In this document: one piece after another, positions 21,902 through 33,239 of the stretch
Layout of the letters: every line of letters starts with the position of its first letter
How positions within the stretch are numbered: the stretch's first letter is position 1
Source: Syncephalastrum monosporum B8922
Taxonomy: Eukaryota; Mucoromycota; Mucoromycetes; Mucorales; Syncephalastraceae
Direction of reading: 5' to 3'
DNA length: 64,000 nt
NCBI GenBank assembly: GCA_000697355.1
Contig: JNEN01001234.1
Span: forward strand, 186,001 to 250,000
Made by a program: the position numbers and the translations under genes
Notes under the pieces: generated by a model
The model's database searches: none
The model's input: the letters and a program-made list of their open reading frames with translations, nothing else
Told to the model about the DNA's origin: nothing

Positions 21902-23745
21902 TTATCCCATGAGAGCGCATGGCAGCAAATCGCCCAATTCGCCTGCCTCGTCTAATGCGGCCAAGGTATCAGATCCACCAAGACTCTTACCATCGACAAA
22001 TAGATTAGGGAACGTCCGCTGACCCGAGATCTCGTAAAGGGCTTGCTTGATGGCATCGCCGTCTGACCGCAAATTGACTTCAACGGTGGAGTATGAACCA
22101 CAGTGCCGGTCGAGGATCCGCTTCGCGCGTTTACAGAAGGGGCTAAAAATAAAACAGCAAACAAGTCAGAAAAAGAGAAACAATGACATGATGATGTGCG
22201 ACGGTGGTACCAATAGGTTTTGCTGAACAAAAGCACCGGGTGCTTGCGCAACATGAGCTGGATCCATGCTTTTTGGGGGTTCCTTAATTTGAGGGTGTAA
22301 AGTTTCGTGGTGGTGCGGATCTCGATGGGTATCAGGTGCACGAGCGACGGCTCTTTGCGCAATAGGTCGAGGTAGGTGCGTGGGTGTCGGAGGCGGACGC
22401 TATCAAGGCCTTGGGTCTCGTCCATGATCTCAAATTCGGGATACTGGGCGGGGTCAAGACGAGTGATCAAGTGCGTGTAGCCCGCCTCAATAAAGTCGTC
22501 GGACGTCGCATGCGATTCATTCTTGTGGTACGACCAATGTGGGTTGCGCTCGCCAAAGCGTGACGCGCCCGTCATAGCGGTCAGAACGTCCATGTGGACC
22601 GATACAGTGGCGCTGGCATCTTCCAGCGTGTGAAGCTTGGACAGAGCCTGCCCACCCGGGTAGTTTAGCGAGGAGATATAGACGAGCAAGCCCGACCCCG
22701 CGAGCGAGGCAAGAGCGCCGCCAAGAATGGCAAGCAGCGCGAGCCGATAGAGCCAGGATCTGCGCTGGTAGATCCATACGTGTCCGACGAGCGACGCGGC
22801 GGCGGTGGTAAAAAGCGGGATGGTGTACATGATAAAGCGCCATTCCTTGTGAGGCAATGCCGAGAATATGGCGATGTAGACGAGGGCCGGGAAAAGGAGA
22901 CGCCGTATGCGGGTGTCACGAATAAATGCAAGGATGGCGAGCGGGTAGGACACCATGAGCAGGCGAGGCAGGAACGACACAAAGTAGGCGTAGAAAGGCA
23001 TCGTGCCCCACTCGGAGCTCTTGTTGAGGACGGCGTTGAAGTAGAAGACGCAACCCTCGGGCCAGAGCCAGCGGCCCCAGAAGAAAGAGTCGACCCCGAC
23101 GGTCAGGGACAGACAGAGCAGCGCAGTGAGCAGGCCGTGGAGGAGCAGGGTGCGGAGCGAGACACGGCCGAGCGACCATTCGGTGATGGCGAGGATGGCC
23201 AGCAGGATACCAGCTTCGAAGCGGAAGATGACGCCTGCCGCGGTCAGATAGTAGATCATGCGTTTGAGATGGGGCAGCGGCAGCTCGGCGAGGGAGCGGA
23301 TCCATTCGGCGAGGCCGAGCAGGACGAGGGGCAGAGCAAACGTGTTGGGTAAGGTACGCGAGGACCAGAAGATGAGATGAAATTGACAGCAGGAGAGTAG
23401 TACAAACGCAGTGGCGGCAGGAGCACCCAGCCATCTGCGGATGGCACCACTTAATTGAGCGAGCGCAACCGACACACCCCCGCCCAGTAAGAGCCGCGCT
23501 AGGACCTGCTCGGCCAACAAAAATTGGGGAAGGTGCGTAAAGATCGTCAGCGGGAGTGCGAGGATGATGGCCCCGAGGAATGTACGCGGCACGACCCCCG
23601 GGAACTCTTGATGATCATAGTGCTGCAAGTCGAGGCGATGGTGGAGAATGTCGTGCGTGGCCTGGATATTGAAACTCTCCTCCACCTTGGTGTACGGGCA
23701 TAGCAGACAGTAGAGAGCAATAAACAGGAACACGAGGTATTTCAT
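21902..23745 (-). CDS. ALG12: ALG12 mannosyltransferase-glutaredoxin fusion
   Basis: Exons 22211-23745 and 21902-22142, joined by a 68-nt intron, give 591 residues. Residues 1 to about 480 are an ALG12-type alpha-1,6-mannosyltransferase (GT22, multi-pass ER membrane protein) that adds the eighth mannose to the lipid-linked oligosaccharide. The family signature PYTKVEESFN is at 17-26, and many hydrophobic helices follow. From about residue 485 the same frame runs into a complete glutaredoxin: HPVLLFSKTY, active site CPFC at 512-515, the cis-proline strand TFPNLFVDGK and the glutathione-binding GGSD. The intron splits the codon of the first active-site Cys (TG|C). ALG12 proteins normally end near 490-550 residues with no such domain. 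A methionine just before the glutaredoxin (LMLRKH) could allow internal initiation. Upstream in-frame sequence lacks another ATG, so 23745 is the start. Confidence 0.85.
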
Positions 23746-24157
23746 TTTTACAAAAGGCGTGTTTCCTTTTGCGTCCTTGCCAATGAAAATATGGAAAATA
23801 AAGAGTGCCCTCGTGTTCACAGACGAGGTCTAGCTTTTTTTTTTTTGTATCGCGCGTCCATCCTTGGTTTTATTCTTATTCTTGTTCTTGTTCTTACCCT
23901 TCGGATCGACCGCTGCTTTTTTTTTTTTTTTTTTGTGGTCAAAGTGAACCCCTCTTTTTATTAGTTTATTCCCGTTTGCCCTCCTCTCCTTTCTTCCTCT
24001 TTTCCTTCTCTCTCTCTTTCTCTCTTCATATTAATATTCCGTTTTCTTTTTCTTCCTTTCCTTACTTTTTTTTACATTTTTTTTTTGCCTTGCTCGGAGG
24101 TGATCCTTTTTCGTTTTCTTTTTCCTCCGCAACCCTCCCCTTCCATTCCTTTTGACA
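23746..24157. promoter_or_regulatory. Divergent promoter, pyrimidine-rich
   Basis: The 412-bp space between ALG12 (-) and the arrestin-like gene (+) is dominated by T and C, with T runs at about 23834-23845 and 23918-23934. It probably serves both genes. I see no clear TATA box. Confidence 0.5.
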
Positions 24158-26737
24158 ATGAAAGACGTTGGAATCCGGTCACTCGAAATTGTACCTTTTG
24201 AAAACGTCTTGGAGTTTATGGGACGAGCGCGGTCACCGGCCACCGACAGCGAGAACGAACGAGAACCCGACAGCATTATCTTGCGCGGTGAAGCCCTGTT
24301 TACGTTGACGCGGCCCGTCAAAATTCGAAGCATGAGCGTCAAATTGAAAGGTGTTGCGCGTGCCCGGTACAGCACCATTGATGCGACGGCGCCGGTTCTG
24401 CCCAAGCTGAAGCAGGTCTTGTTCTCCAAGACGACACTGCCAGCGGGCGAGCACACCGTGCCTTTCATGCTCGAAGTGCCCAACATCTATCCGCCCAGCC
24501 TGCAGATCAAGCGTGGCTCGATTGACTACAAGCTCGAGCTGTCGGTGGGGATGGGGCTGCAGAAAAAGAACCTGACGGCCGAGTGCCCGATTCAGGTACG
24601 ACGGCATTTGTTGCGGTGCAAACAGATGGCGCCGCTCGTGGAAACGGTCGTGTACGAGGACACCGTGCCGGCTAAATTCCACTACGAGATAGACGCGCCG
24701 CAGATCATTTGCCTCGAGCAAACCAGCATCCCCGTCGCTGTGAAATACCTGTGCTTTGCCTCGCAAAAGCCCGTGCGGAGTATCAGAACCCAACTCGTTC
24801 AGATTGAATTGTACAGGTACGGCAGCACAAGATAAATTGCCCAGAAAAAAAAATAAGCATTATCCGGATTGTGATTTTCTATTCTACCCTTGTTATCATT
24901 GACATGGCACTCACTCTTTCACTCGCTCCATGATGCGCCCTGCTGTCTTTTTTTTTTTTACAGATGCCATCCTAACCAGGACTCCAACGGCTGCACGCGA
25001 AAGTTCGTGCGGTCGATCCCCAGCAAGAAGCATATCAAGGCGACGATTCCAGCCCTCATCCACACCCTCGACGAACGCCAGCAGACCTCGACGTGGAAGC
25101 GTCCGCTCATTCTACGCCATACCCTCCAGCCGCTCATAACGCCCGCCCTCGAGTCGCCCCTCGTCTCGATCTACCACCAGCTCGAGATCACCTTTCAGTT
25201 CGAGCACACCTTCGAGAGCATTCGCGCTAAAATACCCATCGTCATTGCATCCATCCCCCCACAGGAGAAGAACCCCGCGTTGCAGCTCACCCATACCATG
25301 CCCCAATACCATTTCGAAAACCACCCCGCCACACCTTCCATCCATACCCAACCCGAGAACCCCATGAGTGTCCACGAGGGCCCGCCCCTCGAGGACCTCG
25401 AGTCCAGGCAAGCCGGCGTCCATTACAGCATGCTTGGCGAGCCCCGCTTGCCCGTCACCTCGTCCAGCATCAATCTCCACGAGGCCAGCAAGGAAAAGAA
25501 CTCGCTCGACTATGGCCACGCCATCCGCAAGTTCGCCTCCGTCAACGAGCTCTCGAGCTACGCCAGCCTGAGCGACGATGATGACGACGACGACGGATGC
25601 CACGAGAACATTGATCTGCTCCGTCTGCCTTACGAGCGGCCAAGGACGACGACGCCCATCATGCAGCGCAGGCGTCACAAGCTGCGGCCCATCGACGTGG
25701 ATCTCGCCAACGGCATCAACCGCGACCCGGTCGATACACACCTGATGGTGAGCAAAGCACGGCTGCAGAACGCCCGTAGCGCGAGCCAGCAGAGCCTCAA
25801 ACAACAGCGGAAGCAGCAGCAGGAGCCAAAGAAGCCGCCATCCAGACAGCCGCCGATCCACTCACAACCACGCCCCGCACCCTCGATCCCACTCCCTCCC
25901 CCGCCCGTGTCCAACACTGGGGTCCTCGATAAGAACACCGTGCTCCAAGCATCTTCCCCCACCTTCTCGGAACAGGTCCTCCAGACCCGGCCACCCTCAC
26001 CCGTCTTTAGCGTCGCCTCGGGTTTACCCGCTGCCACCGACCTTCTCCCCCAGGACGCGGTGCGGACGGCGCTCGTCGAGGAATCCTTCATCGTGGACGA
26101 CCTCATGTCGCCCGCGATGGCCACCGTCGCCTCGTCCGCCCTGTTCTCTCCGGCCATGATGATGAAGGACACACGCACGACATCCATGCGACGCAGCAAG
26201 GCGAGCAGCAACGGTCTCTCCCTCTCGGCTGTCCTCTCCAGCGCATACCAGCAATCGTGGTCGTCCAACAGCAGCGCGACGTCTGCCTATCAAGATGCGT
26301 CCGATCGCATGCCGCCGCCGCTGCCACCCTTACCGCCCTTGCCTCCCGCCACGCAACTCCCGCCGTTGCCGCCGCTCTCCAAAGTGACCCCACCCGCACC
26401 GGCACCACCACCCGCAAATAAAAACAACACCATCCACCCTGAACCCCAGCCACGACGCCGGCGCAGCGGCTCATCCTCGTCGTCTTCGTCCTCCTCGGAC
26501 AGCGACATGGTCACGAAGCGCATGACGCGGTTTTATATCGACGACAGCGACGATGAGGTCCTTGACCCGCTGCCGCCCATCCCAGAGCAGCCCAAGGCAC
26601 GCAACGACCGCCCGCCGCCTGCCGGACGCGCCGCCAAAGCGCCTCCACCTCCACCTCCGCCGGCTCAGCGTGAGCCACCGCAGCTGCCGCGCCTCTCGCT
26701 CGGCACGACCTTTGACGTCTCCTACCTCCGCCTTTAA
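24158..26737 (+). CDS. Arrestin-domain protein (alpha-arrestin family)
   Basis: Exons 24158-24816 and 24964-26737, joined by a 147-nt intron, give 810 residues. The first part (to about 220) is an arrestin N-lobe: SIILRGEALFTLTRPVKI, then a beta strand and VPFMLEVPNIYPPS. The C-lobe continues across the intron to roughly residue 370 (HTFESIRAKIPIVIASIPP). The remaining 440 residues are disordered, with Gln/Lys, Ser and proline-rich repeats (PLPPLPPLPP). Fungal alpha-arrestins bring the Rsp5 ubiquitin ligase to plasma-membrane transporters through PPxY motifs. I see no clear PPxY here, so recruitment, if any, would use another sequence. The polyproline runs could bind SH3 domains. The start is the first ATG after a pyrimidine-rich leader. 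Confidence 0.8.
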
Positions 26738-27154
26738 CATCCTGTGCATATACCACCCTCATTCCCAAACATAGCAAAAGAAACAATACAAAACAGAAAA
26801 TAATAAAAAGACGGACGTCTTTCTTCTTTCCACCCAAAGAAAAAAAAGAAAAAGAAAAAAGAAATGGAACAGGGTATGCCTGGGGCGTTATATTTTGTAT
26901 CAATGTTCAGTCAGTCTGGCTGTGGGGGAATATATAAGACAGGGATGAGATGAGAACACAAGATGAAAAGAAAAAGCGTGAATAAGATAGGATGGATGAT
27001 AAAAAAAAAAGGGGGGGGGGTTGGGAGGGGAAACGAAAATTTGTTTACAGTTCTTATTATATAGTGTTGTAAAGGATAAAGGATAAAGGATAAAGGATAA
27101 AGGAAAAAGGAAAAAGGAAAAGGAAAAGGAAAAGGAAAAGAGGAAAAAGGTCTC
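26738..27154. repeat. Convergent 3' region with purine repeats
   Basis: The 417-bp space between two convergent genes. It holds A-rich tracts, a G run near 27010-27018, and a tandem array at about 27069-27140 of AAGGATA units turning into AAGGAAA units. The array lies in the presumed 3' untranslated region of the PX-domain gene. No gene is seen. Confidence 0.7.
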
Positions 27155-28434
27155 TTAAGGTGCAATCCAGTGCGTGACGGTGGGGCTCCGGCCGAGGGTG
27201 GGATGGAGGGCAACGTACTTGAAAAAGTATTCTAGATCTCTGCGTCGCTGTTCGACAAAGGACGGCGTGAATTTGCCGACGACTTTTTTCGGGGGCAGCT
27301 TGGGTATACTCTTCTTCAGGCGAGGAAAGCTTCGGACGAGCTCCTCTCGCAGGTCGACAAAGTCCGAGTAGCGTTTGCGCACGGTGATGGGCGGGCCCTT
27401 GTCGCTCAGGATCGTGCAATTATAGCATATGTAGCTACCGTAGCCTGCGCCTATCCTCAGCGGCTGATGGACGATGGCGTCTGACGCAAAGATTTCGTCG
27501 TAGCCGGGCCCGGGCAGATCGCCGTCGCGGTAGAAGCTAATACCGTTATTGCTATTGCCATGGCTGTCGGCGACATTGTTGGGAAGGGGCGTGGATCGAG
27601 TCGGCTTAAGGCCCCTGAAGAGACTTGCAACGCGGAGACGTTGACGAGGAGGATCGACGAGGGTGGAGCGGGATGCTTCGGGTACGGCCAAGGCCTGGCG
27701 TTGGGTGTGGAGGGTCGGCTGCGAAGGGAACGAGGGCGACGAGGGTAACGAGGGCGTACTGCTGGCCTTGACCGTGGTCGGCGACGGTGCAAATAAGAGG
27801 GCGGGGTCTGCAGGAGGGTTGCGCGACTGATCGAAAAGACCGGTGTGGATTTGGATTTCCACAGGTTTAGGCTGTTCTTCCTCGGATATGCTGTGGATAG
27901 GGTGATCGGACGAGAGCGAGGAGAGGGAGCCCGATTTGCTATGGCGTCGTTCGGAAAGTAGCAAGGACGACAGGGTCGAGGACGAGGTGCTGGTGCTCGT
28001 CAGCATGGGCGTATTGTTGTTGTGATGATTATCATTGTGATTGCTGAGTGTGTTATCCTCGGAGAGTGCTGCAAACCAGATAATAAGAATAGTAATTTCA
28101 TAAGTCATTATGCATGCAAAAGGGAGATGCTGACTGTGCCAAAGCAATAAAAGAAAAATAATGTAAAATAATGTAAAATAATACCTGTCCTCAACTGCTG
28201 CTTGGTCTGGTCTAAAAAGGACTGGGTCGCGTCTGCCCAGGCTGGGTCGCTCGCCCTCGAGCGATTGTCCTCTGCTTCATCCTGAAGCGTCACTAGTTTT
28301 TTGATGGCGCGATGCAACTCTTGCTGGGAATGACGGGCGATAGGCGAGCTGGTGTAGTCGGGATGCTGAAGCCGTGCCCATTCCGACTGGCATGCTTCAA
28401 GCAGCTCGTTGATCTGTGTCGTCAAGTTGTCCAT
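27155..28434 (-). CDS. PX-domain protein
   Basis: Exons 28185-28434 and 27155-28068, joined by a 116-nt intron, give 387 residues. The C-terminal 110 residues form a Phox-homology domain: YICYNCTILSDKGPPITVRK, then RYSDFVDLREEL with the lipid-contacting Arg-Tyr-Ser, LPPKKVVGKF and the final helix QRRRDLEYFFKYV. PX domains bind phosphatidylinositol 3-phosphate on endosomes. The N-terminal exon is helical (MDNLTTQINELLEACQSEW) and is followed by Ser/Thr/Asn-rich linker sequence. The single C-terminal PX resembles Ypt35-type sorting proteins, but the match is only at domain level. Confidence 0.8.
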
Positions 28435-29551
28435 AAAGAGGTGTACAACAAATAAATAAATAGAATAATAGGATATGAATTAAAGAGCACGAAGGAGAAG
28501 GAAACGAAGAGGAGAACAATAGACTGCTATGATATGATATGATATGATATAGGTAATATAAATGGGGAACGAGAAACAAGAGAAAAAGAGAAAGAAAGAG
28601 AAGCTGAGTTCTATGCCAAGAGGGGAGAAGAGAGACACACGACCATTTCGATCATATCCAAGACTTTATACTTTCTTTTTTTATTATGGGCGGCATTGAG
28701 TTTGCCAGTTCTTCCCTCATACAAACGCTCCGACCTAAAAACTCATGTACTCTAGCACTCGCGTGGTCAATGCTCGTGACCTACCAGCGCATTTTCACCC
28801 TCCTACACAGGGAATAGTGACTCAATCTTGGCTGCTTGTGTTGCGCGACTCGCCCACAAAGCTCTTACACAATACACACACATATACTTCGTATAAACTA
28901 TCGTTTCATCGTCATCGTACTCTCCAGCATTTGTATATTTATACATGTCATATACGCTCTTTATTATTTATGTTATCCTCGTTCATCGAGTCGCACAGCA
29001 TATACCTCTTTGGTAAGAGGCGTTGTTTTTGATTCCCAAAAAGATGGACCGACCTTTTCTCCCCCCGCCTTTGCACACGAAAACAAACATCCCCGACCCT
29101 AAAATCATCCCACCTGCGAGCGCGCGAACAATCTACTATATACTGAATGCAGTGTCATCCATGCATGGCCTTCCATCTTAATGATCTTTGGTTGCTTATC
29201 CATCCAGAACGATCATCGTCACATGATCAACACCGCCAGCTTGCATGGCTGTCACCGACAATAGCACACTATATCAATTAGATTAACTACAGCCCATGCC
29301 GTCGAGAATCCCTAGTGGTAGCCCATGATGTGGGACACTTTCCCCCCCCCCACCCCACCCATTGGCACTGTCTCGAGTATTCGAGATGCATGCTGTGGTA
29401 GCAAAGACAACGGGTGACCTAAATTGGGTGAGGCAGAAATGGGACGAACCTAAAAAAAACCAGTCAGTAGATTCCAGCAAATTCCTGCGTGCTACTGTCT
29501 TTTTTTTTTATATACTTGCCTTCCCTCTTTAGTTGTCATCTTCAAACAACC
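28435..29551. promoter_or_regulatory. Divergent promoter region
   Basis: About 1.1 kb between the PX-domain gene (-) and Cdc37 (+). It contains a short GATAT tandem repeat near 28532-28550, AT-rich sequence and a C run near 29342-29354. No gene is supported. Confidence 0.5.
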
Positions 29552-31141
29552 ATGCCCATCGACTATAGCAAATGGGACAAGCTGGAGCTGTCCGATGACT
29601 CTGATATTGAATGCCATCCTAACGTGGACAAGCGGTCCATGATTAAGTGGAAGCGCGAGGCTATCCATCGTGAACGCGCAGAACGCAAGGCCCGCATCGC
29701 TCATCTCGAGCAGTTCACAACGCAACAGCAGCGACTGCACGAGAAGGTCGATGGCCTCATTGCTACGCTCACGAACGAACCCGCGCGGGAGGCGATGGCT
29801 CAAGTCATTGATGCTCTCGAGAAATACAAGGTCGACGCGGCCAAGCTCAAGCAAGACCAACCGCAACAACAGCAACAACAGCAACAGCAAGGCCCTCCAA
29901 TGGAAGAGGTGTTTGACCGCATGATCAAGCAAATCCGTGGTGATATTGACCAGGCACAAGGTGATGATACCCAACTCGGCGAGATTCAAAAGACCTTTTT
30001 GGGCCGTCTGCAGGCTACCCAGGCCACACTCGACACCGTCCGTCAGAACGCTCTCCAGGAATTGGAGAAACTGCGCAAGGAGGAGAGCCGTAAGATTACG
30101 ACAGAAAACATGTTCCATGAGACCGCCAACCGTACCGTAAGTGAACACCTCTGATTATGGGTCTGGTCTGATTCATCTCATGCCTCTGTCTCGCCTAGAT
30201 CCTCAACAAGTCGACGCCTACTGCGCCTTCCGTTGGCGAGAGCAGCAAGAAGAAGAAGACGGTCAAGAAGACGGAGAAGCACATCGAGACCCTGAACCCC
30301 AACGCCAAGATGGAAAACTTGGTAAGCAACTCAGCTTTCGCTCTGTACCGCAGCGTTTTAATAGCGATCAGTCTATTTCCGATCCGAACGACGCAGACAG
30401 CGAGGACGACGACGACGAAGAGGAGGAAAAAGACTTGGACCTTTCGCCTGAGGCCGCCGCCTTTGCTAAGCTCAAGGGCTTTGAGCCCAGCTTCAAATAC
30501 TTGACGAAGCATCCCGAGATTGTCAACGAGAAGAAGTCGGATGAAATCCTTGCCGAGGCCTTTACGGCCCAGATGCGGGGCGACGAGGAGTTTGCGCGCA
30601 ATTGTGTCATCCAGTCCCTGACCCTGCAATATTGCGGCCAGCTTGGCAGGGATGGCATCAATGTGTTCTTTACAAAGTAAGTCTTACATGCGTATGGAGA
30701 ACATCCCTCTCACTGACGTACGCACTTGTGAATTTCTTCAGGATGACCACCGCCAACCAGCAAGCACGCAAAATGTTCTTTGATGATGTCACCAACACCT
30801 ACACGCGCATTCTGACCCGTTGCAAACAGATCCTCGAGGAACGCAGCCAGGAACCGGGCGTGGAGACTCTCCAGCTCCAGGCCGCGGGCGAGGATATCAC
30901 AGTCAATATTCCAACCCCCGAGGACAAGCAGGCCTACGAGGTGTTTTGCGCCTTGCCCGAAAAGATGCAAAACGCGCTTAAGGACGGTACACTCGACACG
31001 ATCAACAAGGCGCTCGAGACTTTTTCATTCGAAGATGCCGAGACCATTATCAAGGTGTGCTCCCAATATGGCTTCCTGGATGTGGGCGAGCAGGTGATTG
31101 ACGAGACCGGCCAGCAGCAGCAGCAGCAGCAGCAGCAATAG
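29552..31141 (+). CDS. CDC37: Hsp90 co-chaperone Cdc37
   Basis: Exons 29552-30136, 30199-30321, 30372-30676 and 30742-31141 give 470 residues. The start MPIDYSKWDKLELSDDSDIE is diagnostic of Cdc37. Ser14 and Ser17 sit in the acidic context of the known CK2 sites that control kinase-client loading in yeast. A coiled-coil N-domain with a Gln run, a Lys-rich linker and an acidic segment follow. The Hsp90-binding middle domain (EAAAFAKLKGFEPSFKYL) and the C-terminal helical domain come next. The protein ends in a poly-Gln tail encoded by repeated CAG. It delivers protein kinases to Hsp90 in the cytosol. The acceptor at 30371 was chosen because it keeps the frame and gives a 50-nt intron like its neighbours. 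Confidence 0.95.
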
Positions 31142-31187
31142 TAAGACACCAAAGCACCCATGACCACCGCCGCACTTCCACCAATCA

Positions 31188-31247
31188 CGCACGCACGCAC
31201 GCACGCATCCATCCACTCACTCACTCACTCACTCACTCACTCACTTA
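31188..31247. repeat. GCAC and CTCA tandem microsatellites
   Basis: A short run of GCAC units is followed by about seven CTCA units just downstream of the Cdc37 stop codon, between convergent genes. Confidence 0.7.
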
Positions 31248-31437
31248 CATAAGACAAGACGCAGATACAAACGCAACAAAACCATTATGGTAGTGCACAG
31301 CAAGCAGAGCACAACTATGCACAAAGTATCTGACACAATGCCATCGTGTGGCACAATACAACTGAACTTTCAAACGCATCGTTTCTTTTTATTTTATTTT
31401 TTATTTCTACTTGTTATTTTACATGGTAGCGCTGTTT

Positions 31438-32965
31438 TCATGACTTGGTATATGGGGCTTTCTCAGAGTGTCTTGAGGGAGCACTGCACTGGCGACGTCG
31501 AGCGAGGATCCCGTGAAAGATGAGCACGGCGGACCCGACGACGGTACCTAGAACGCCAAGCGCCATCAGCAGAAGCCACAAGCACTCGACGGCACGGTAC
31601 ATGGCAGGTGAGGGCCCGAGCGGCGGCAGCGGCGCATCCGCGGAGACCAAGACGTTGATGGCGTCCGCCGAGGACGGCTGGCAGCAGAGGTCGTCGTACC
31701 GCAGATCGGAAAAGCCAAGACGGTTCTGACCGCGGTCCCAGACCGTGGAACGGCCACGCAGCAGGGTATTGCCCAGGATGGTGCCCGCGACGCGGGTGCC
31801 TCCGCCGTGCGACAGGCCGGTCCAGCTGATATTCACCCAGTGGCGGCCCACGGGCGCAATGTGGAGCAAATTCTCGACCGCGATGGGCACGACGGTGGCC
31901 TCCCCCGTCGGATCGGCCAGCGTGACCCCAAACGTCGCGGACCGGTTCAGGCGTACCGCATGCGCCGGCAGCGTGAGCCGGGCGTGGTCGAGCCAAAACG
32001 CGCGCTCGTGCTCGGGCGGCACCTTATCGTCAAAGACGACCAAACGCGACTGCCACAGCGCGTGGAGCAGGGCCTGGAGGTTGTCTGTGCTCAACACAAT
32101 GTCGTTCGTGCCCGTGTCCACAATGGTGCGCGGTCGGTTGGCGTTGCTCGGGAGCTGGACCGGCCGGTCATTGACCTGGAAATGCTTGATCTTGACTTCG
32201 TAGTATTTCGGGTTGAATAACTTCACCCACTGCAGGTGCGGCGTCCGCTCCGATACGTAGCCGCCCAGCCAAAAGTGGCCCACCCGTTCGCGCGCTTTGC
32301 AGTATGGTAGGGGCGTGTCATGGATCATGCGAAAGGCGAGCGCCGAGACGGGGTCGATGATGGGTTTGTGGCAGAGCTCAAAGGTGAACGCGTCCGGCAG
32401 CCGGTGCTGCCGCCGGATGGCATCGATCAGGGTTTCGGTCGCATTGTTATCGGGGACCGGCCGCGTCTGCAGGCCCGGGTAGGCCAGGCCCCATAGGCCT
32501 TGGTTGAGTGGACACCGCGGTGTAAAAAAGCGGTGGCTATCGCTGATCAGATCGACCCGGCCGTACGTCGTCGTGTTCTCAATCTCGACATGCTGCCCCG
32601 TCGCGTAGCCCTCCCAGGACGTGTGGAGTTTGGCGTTGCCGTAGCTCGCGCTGACATGGTCGTGGTAACGATCGGCGGTCTCGGCGGGCAAGTGTGGTTG
32701 TGTGACATGGCGGCAGTCCTCGCTCGTGCACAAGCTGGAGATCACGGCCGTGTTGGCTGAGCCAGTGTCCAGCACCATATTCATCTAATTTTGTTTTTGT
32801 ATTGCGTAAGTCGCCTTCGCATAAAGTTCTCATTTTCTCTGTCATTGTATCCACCTTGGTGTTGGCAATCGTAAGTTGTACATGATAGTCACACTCGGGT
32901 GCACCATGGACATCAAAGTGGGCCCTCAGGTGATCCGTGTCTGTATTGCTCATTCTCCGAGCCAT
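31438..32965 (-). CDS. Pepsin-family aspartic protease, membrane-anchored
   Basis: Exons 32855-32965 and 31438-32784 give 485 residues from the ATG at 32965. Both catalytic motifs are present: MVLDTGSANTAV near residue 41 and TIVDTGTND in the second lobe. A C-terminal hydrophobic helix (LLLMALGVLGTVVGSAVLIF) precedes a short basic tail, so it is a type I membrane protease, like yapsins or BACE in layout though not GPI-type. Several N-x-S/T sites suit a secretory-pathway protein. The 32965 start lacks a signal peptide. An alternative start at 33069, with a 35-nt intron at 32941-32975, adds the hydrophobic VILLLLTFFLF and gives 508 residues in frame. It diverges from the GH5 gene at 33240. Confidence 0.85.
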
Positions 32966-33239
32966 ATCGCATTACGCGGTCCGTGCGCGGTGCGAAAAAG
33001 GAAAAAGGTTAAAAGAAGCAGAATCACGCTTTGCCTCAACGTCTCTGCTTCAATGGCGGACGCCGTCATCAATTTCAACCAGAAAAATACAAATAAAACT
33101 ACCGGTTTCCATTTGTTCCAAAGACACAAACAGGGCGGGTCCGATAGCGAAACCAACCGAGCCTATGTATATCTCCATTTGACACATCTTTATCTTGATT
33201 GCACCGTAGCGTGTGTATGCGTGTTCGCCCCGTTCTTCC

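Noticed and set aside
22780..23352. Plus-strand open frame opposite ALG12
   Set aside because: It is rich in Glu, Gln and Arg as expected for the complement of hydrophobic membrane codons; no domain.
25112..25861. Long minus-strand open frame opposite the arrestin-like gene
   Set aside because: It is a shadow of the high-GC, biased third-codon positions of the real gene; the opposite strand has the arrestin fold.
30195..30629. Minus-strand open frame opposite Cdc37
   Set aside because: It lies wholly over confirmed Cdc37 exons and reads as leucine/valine-rich shadow sequence.
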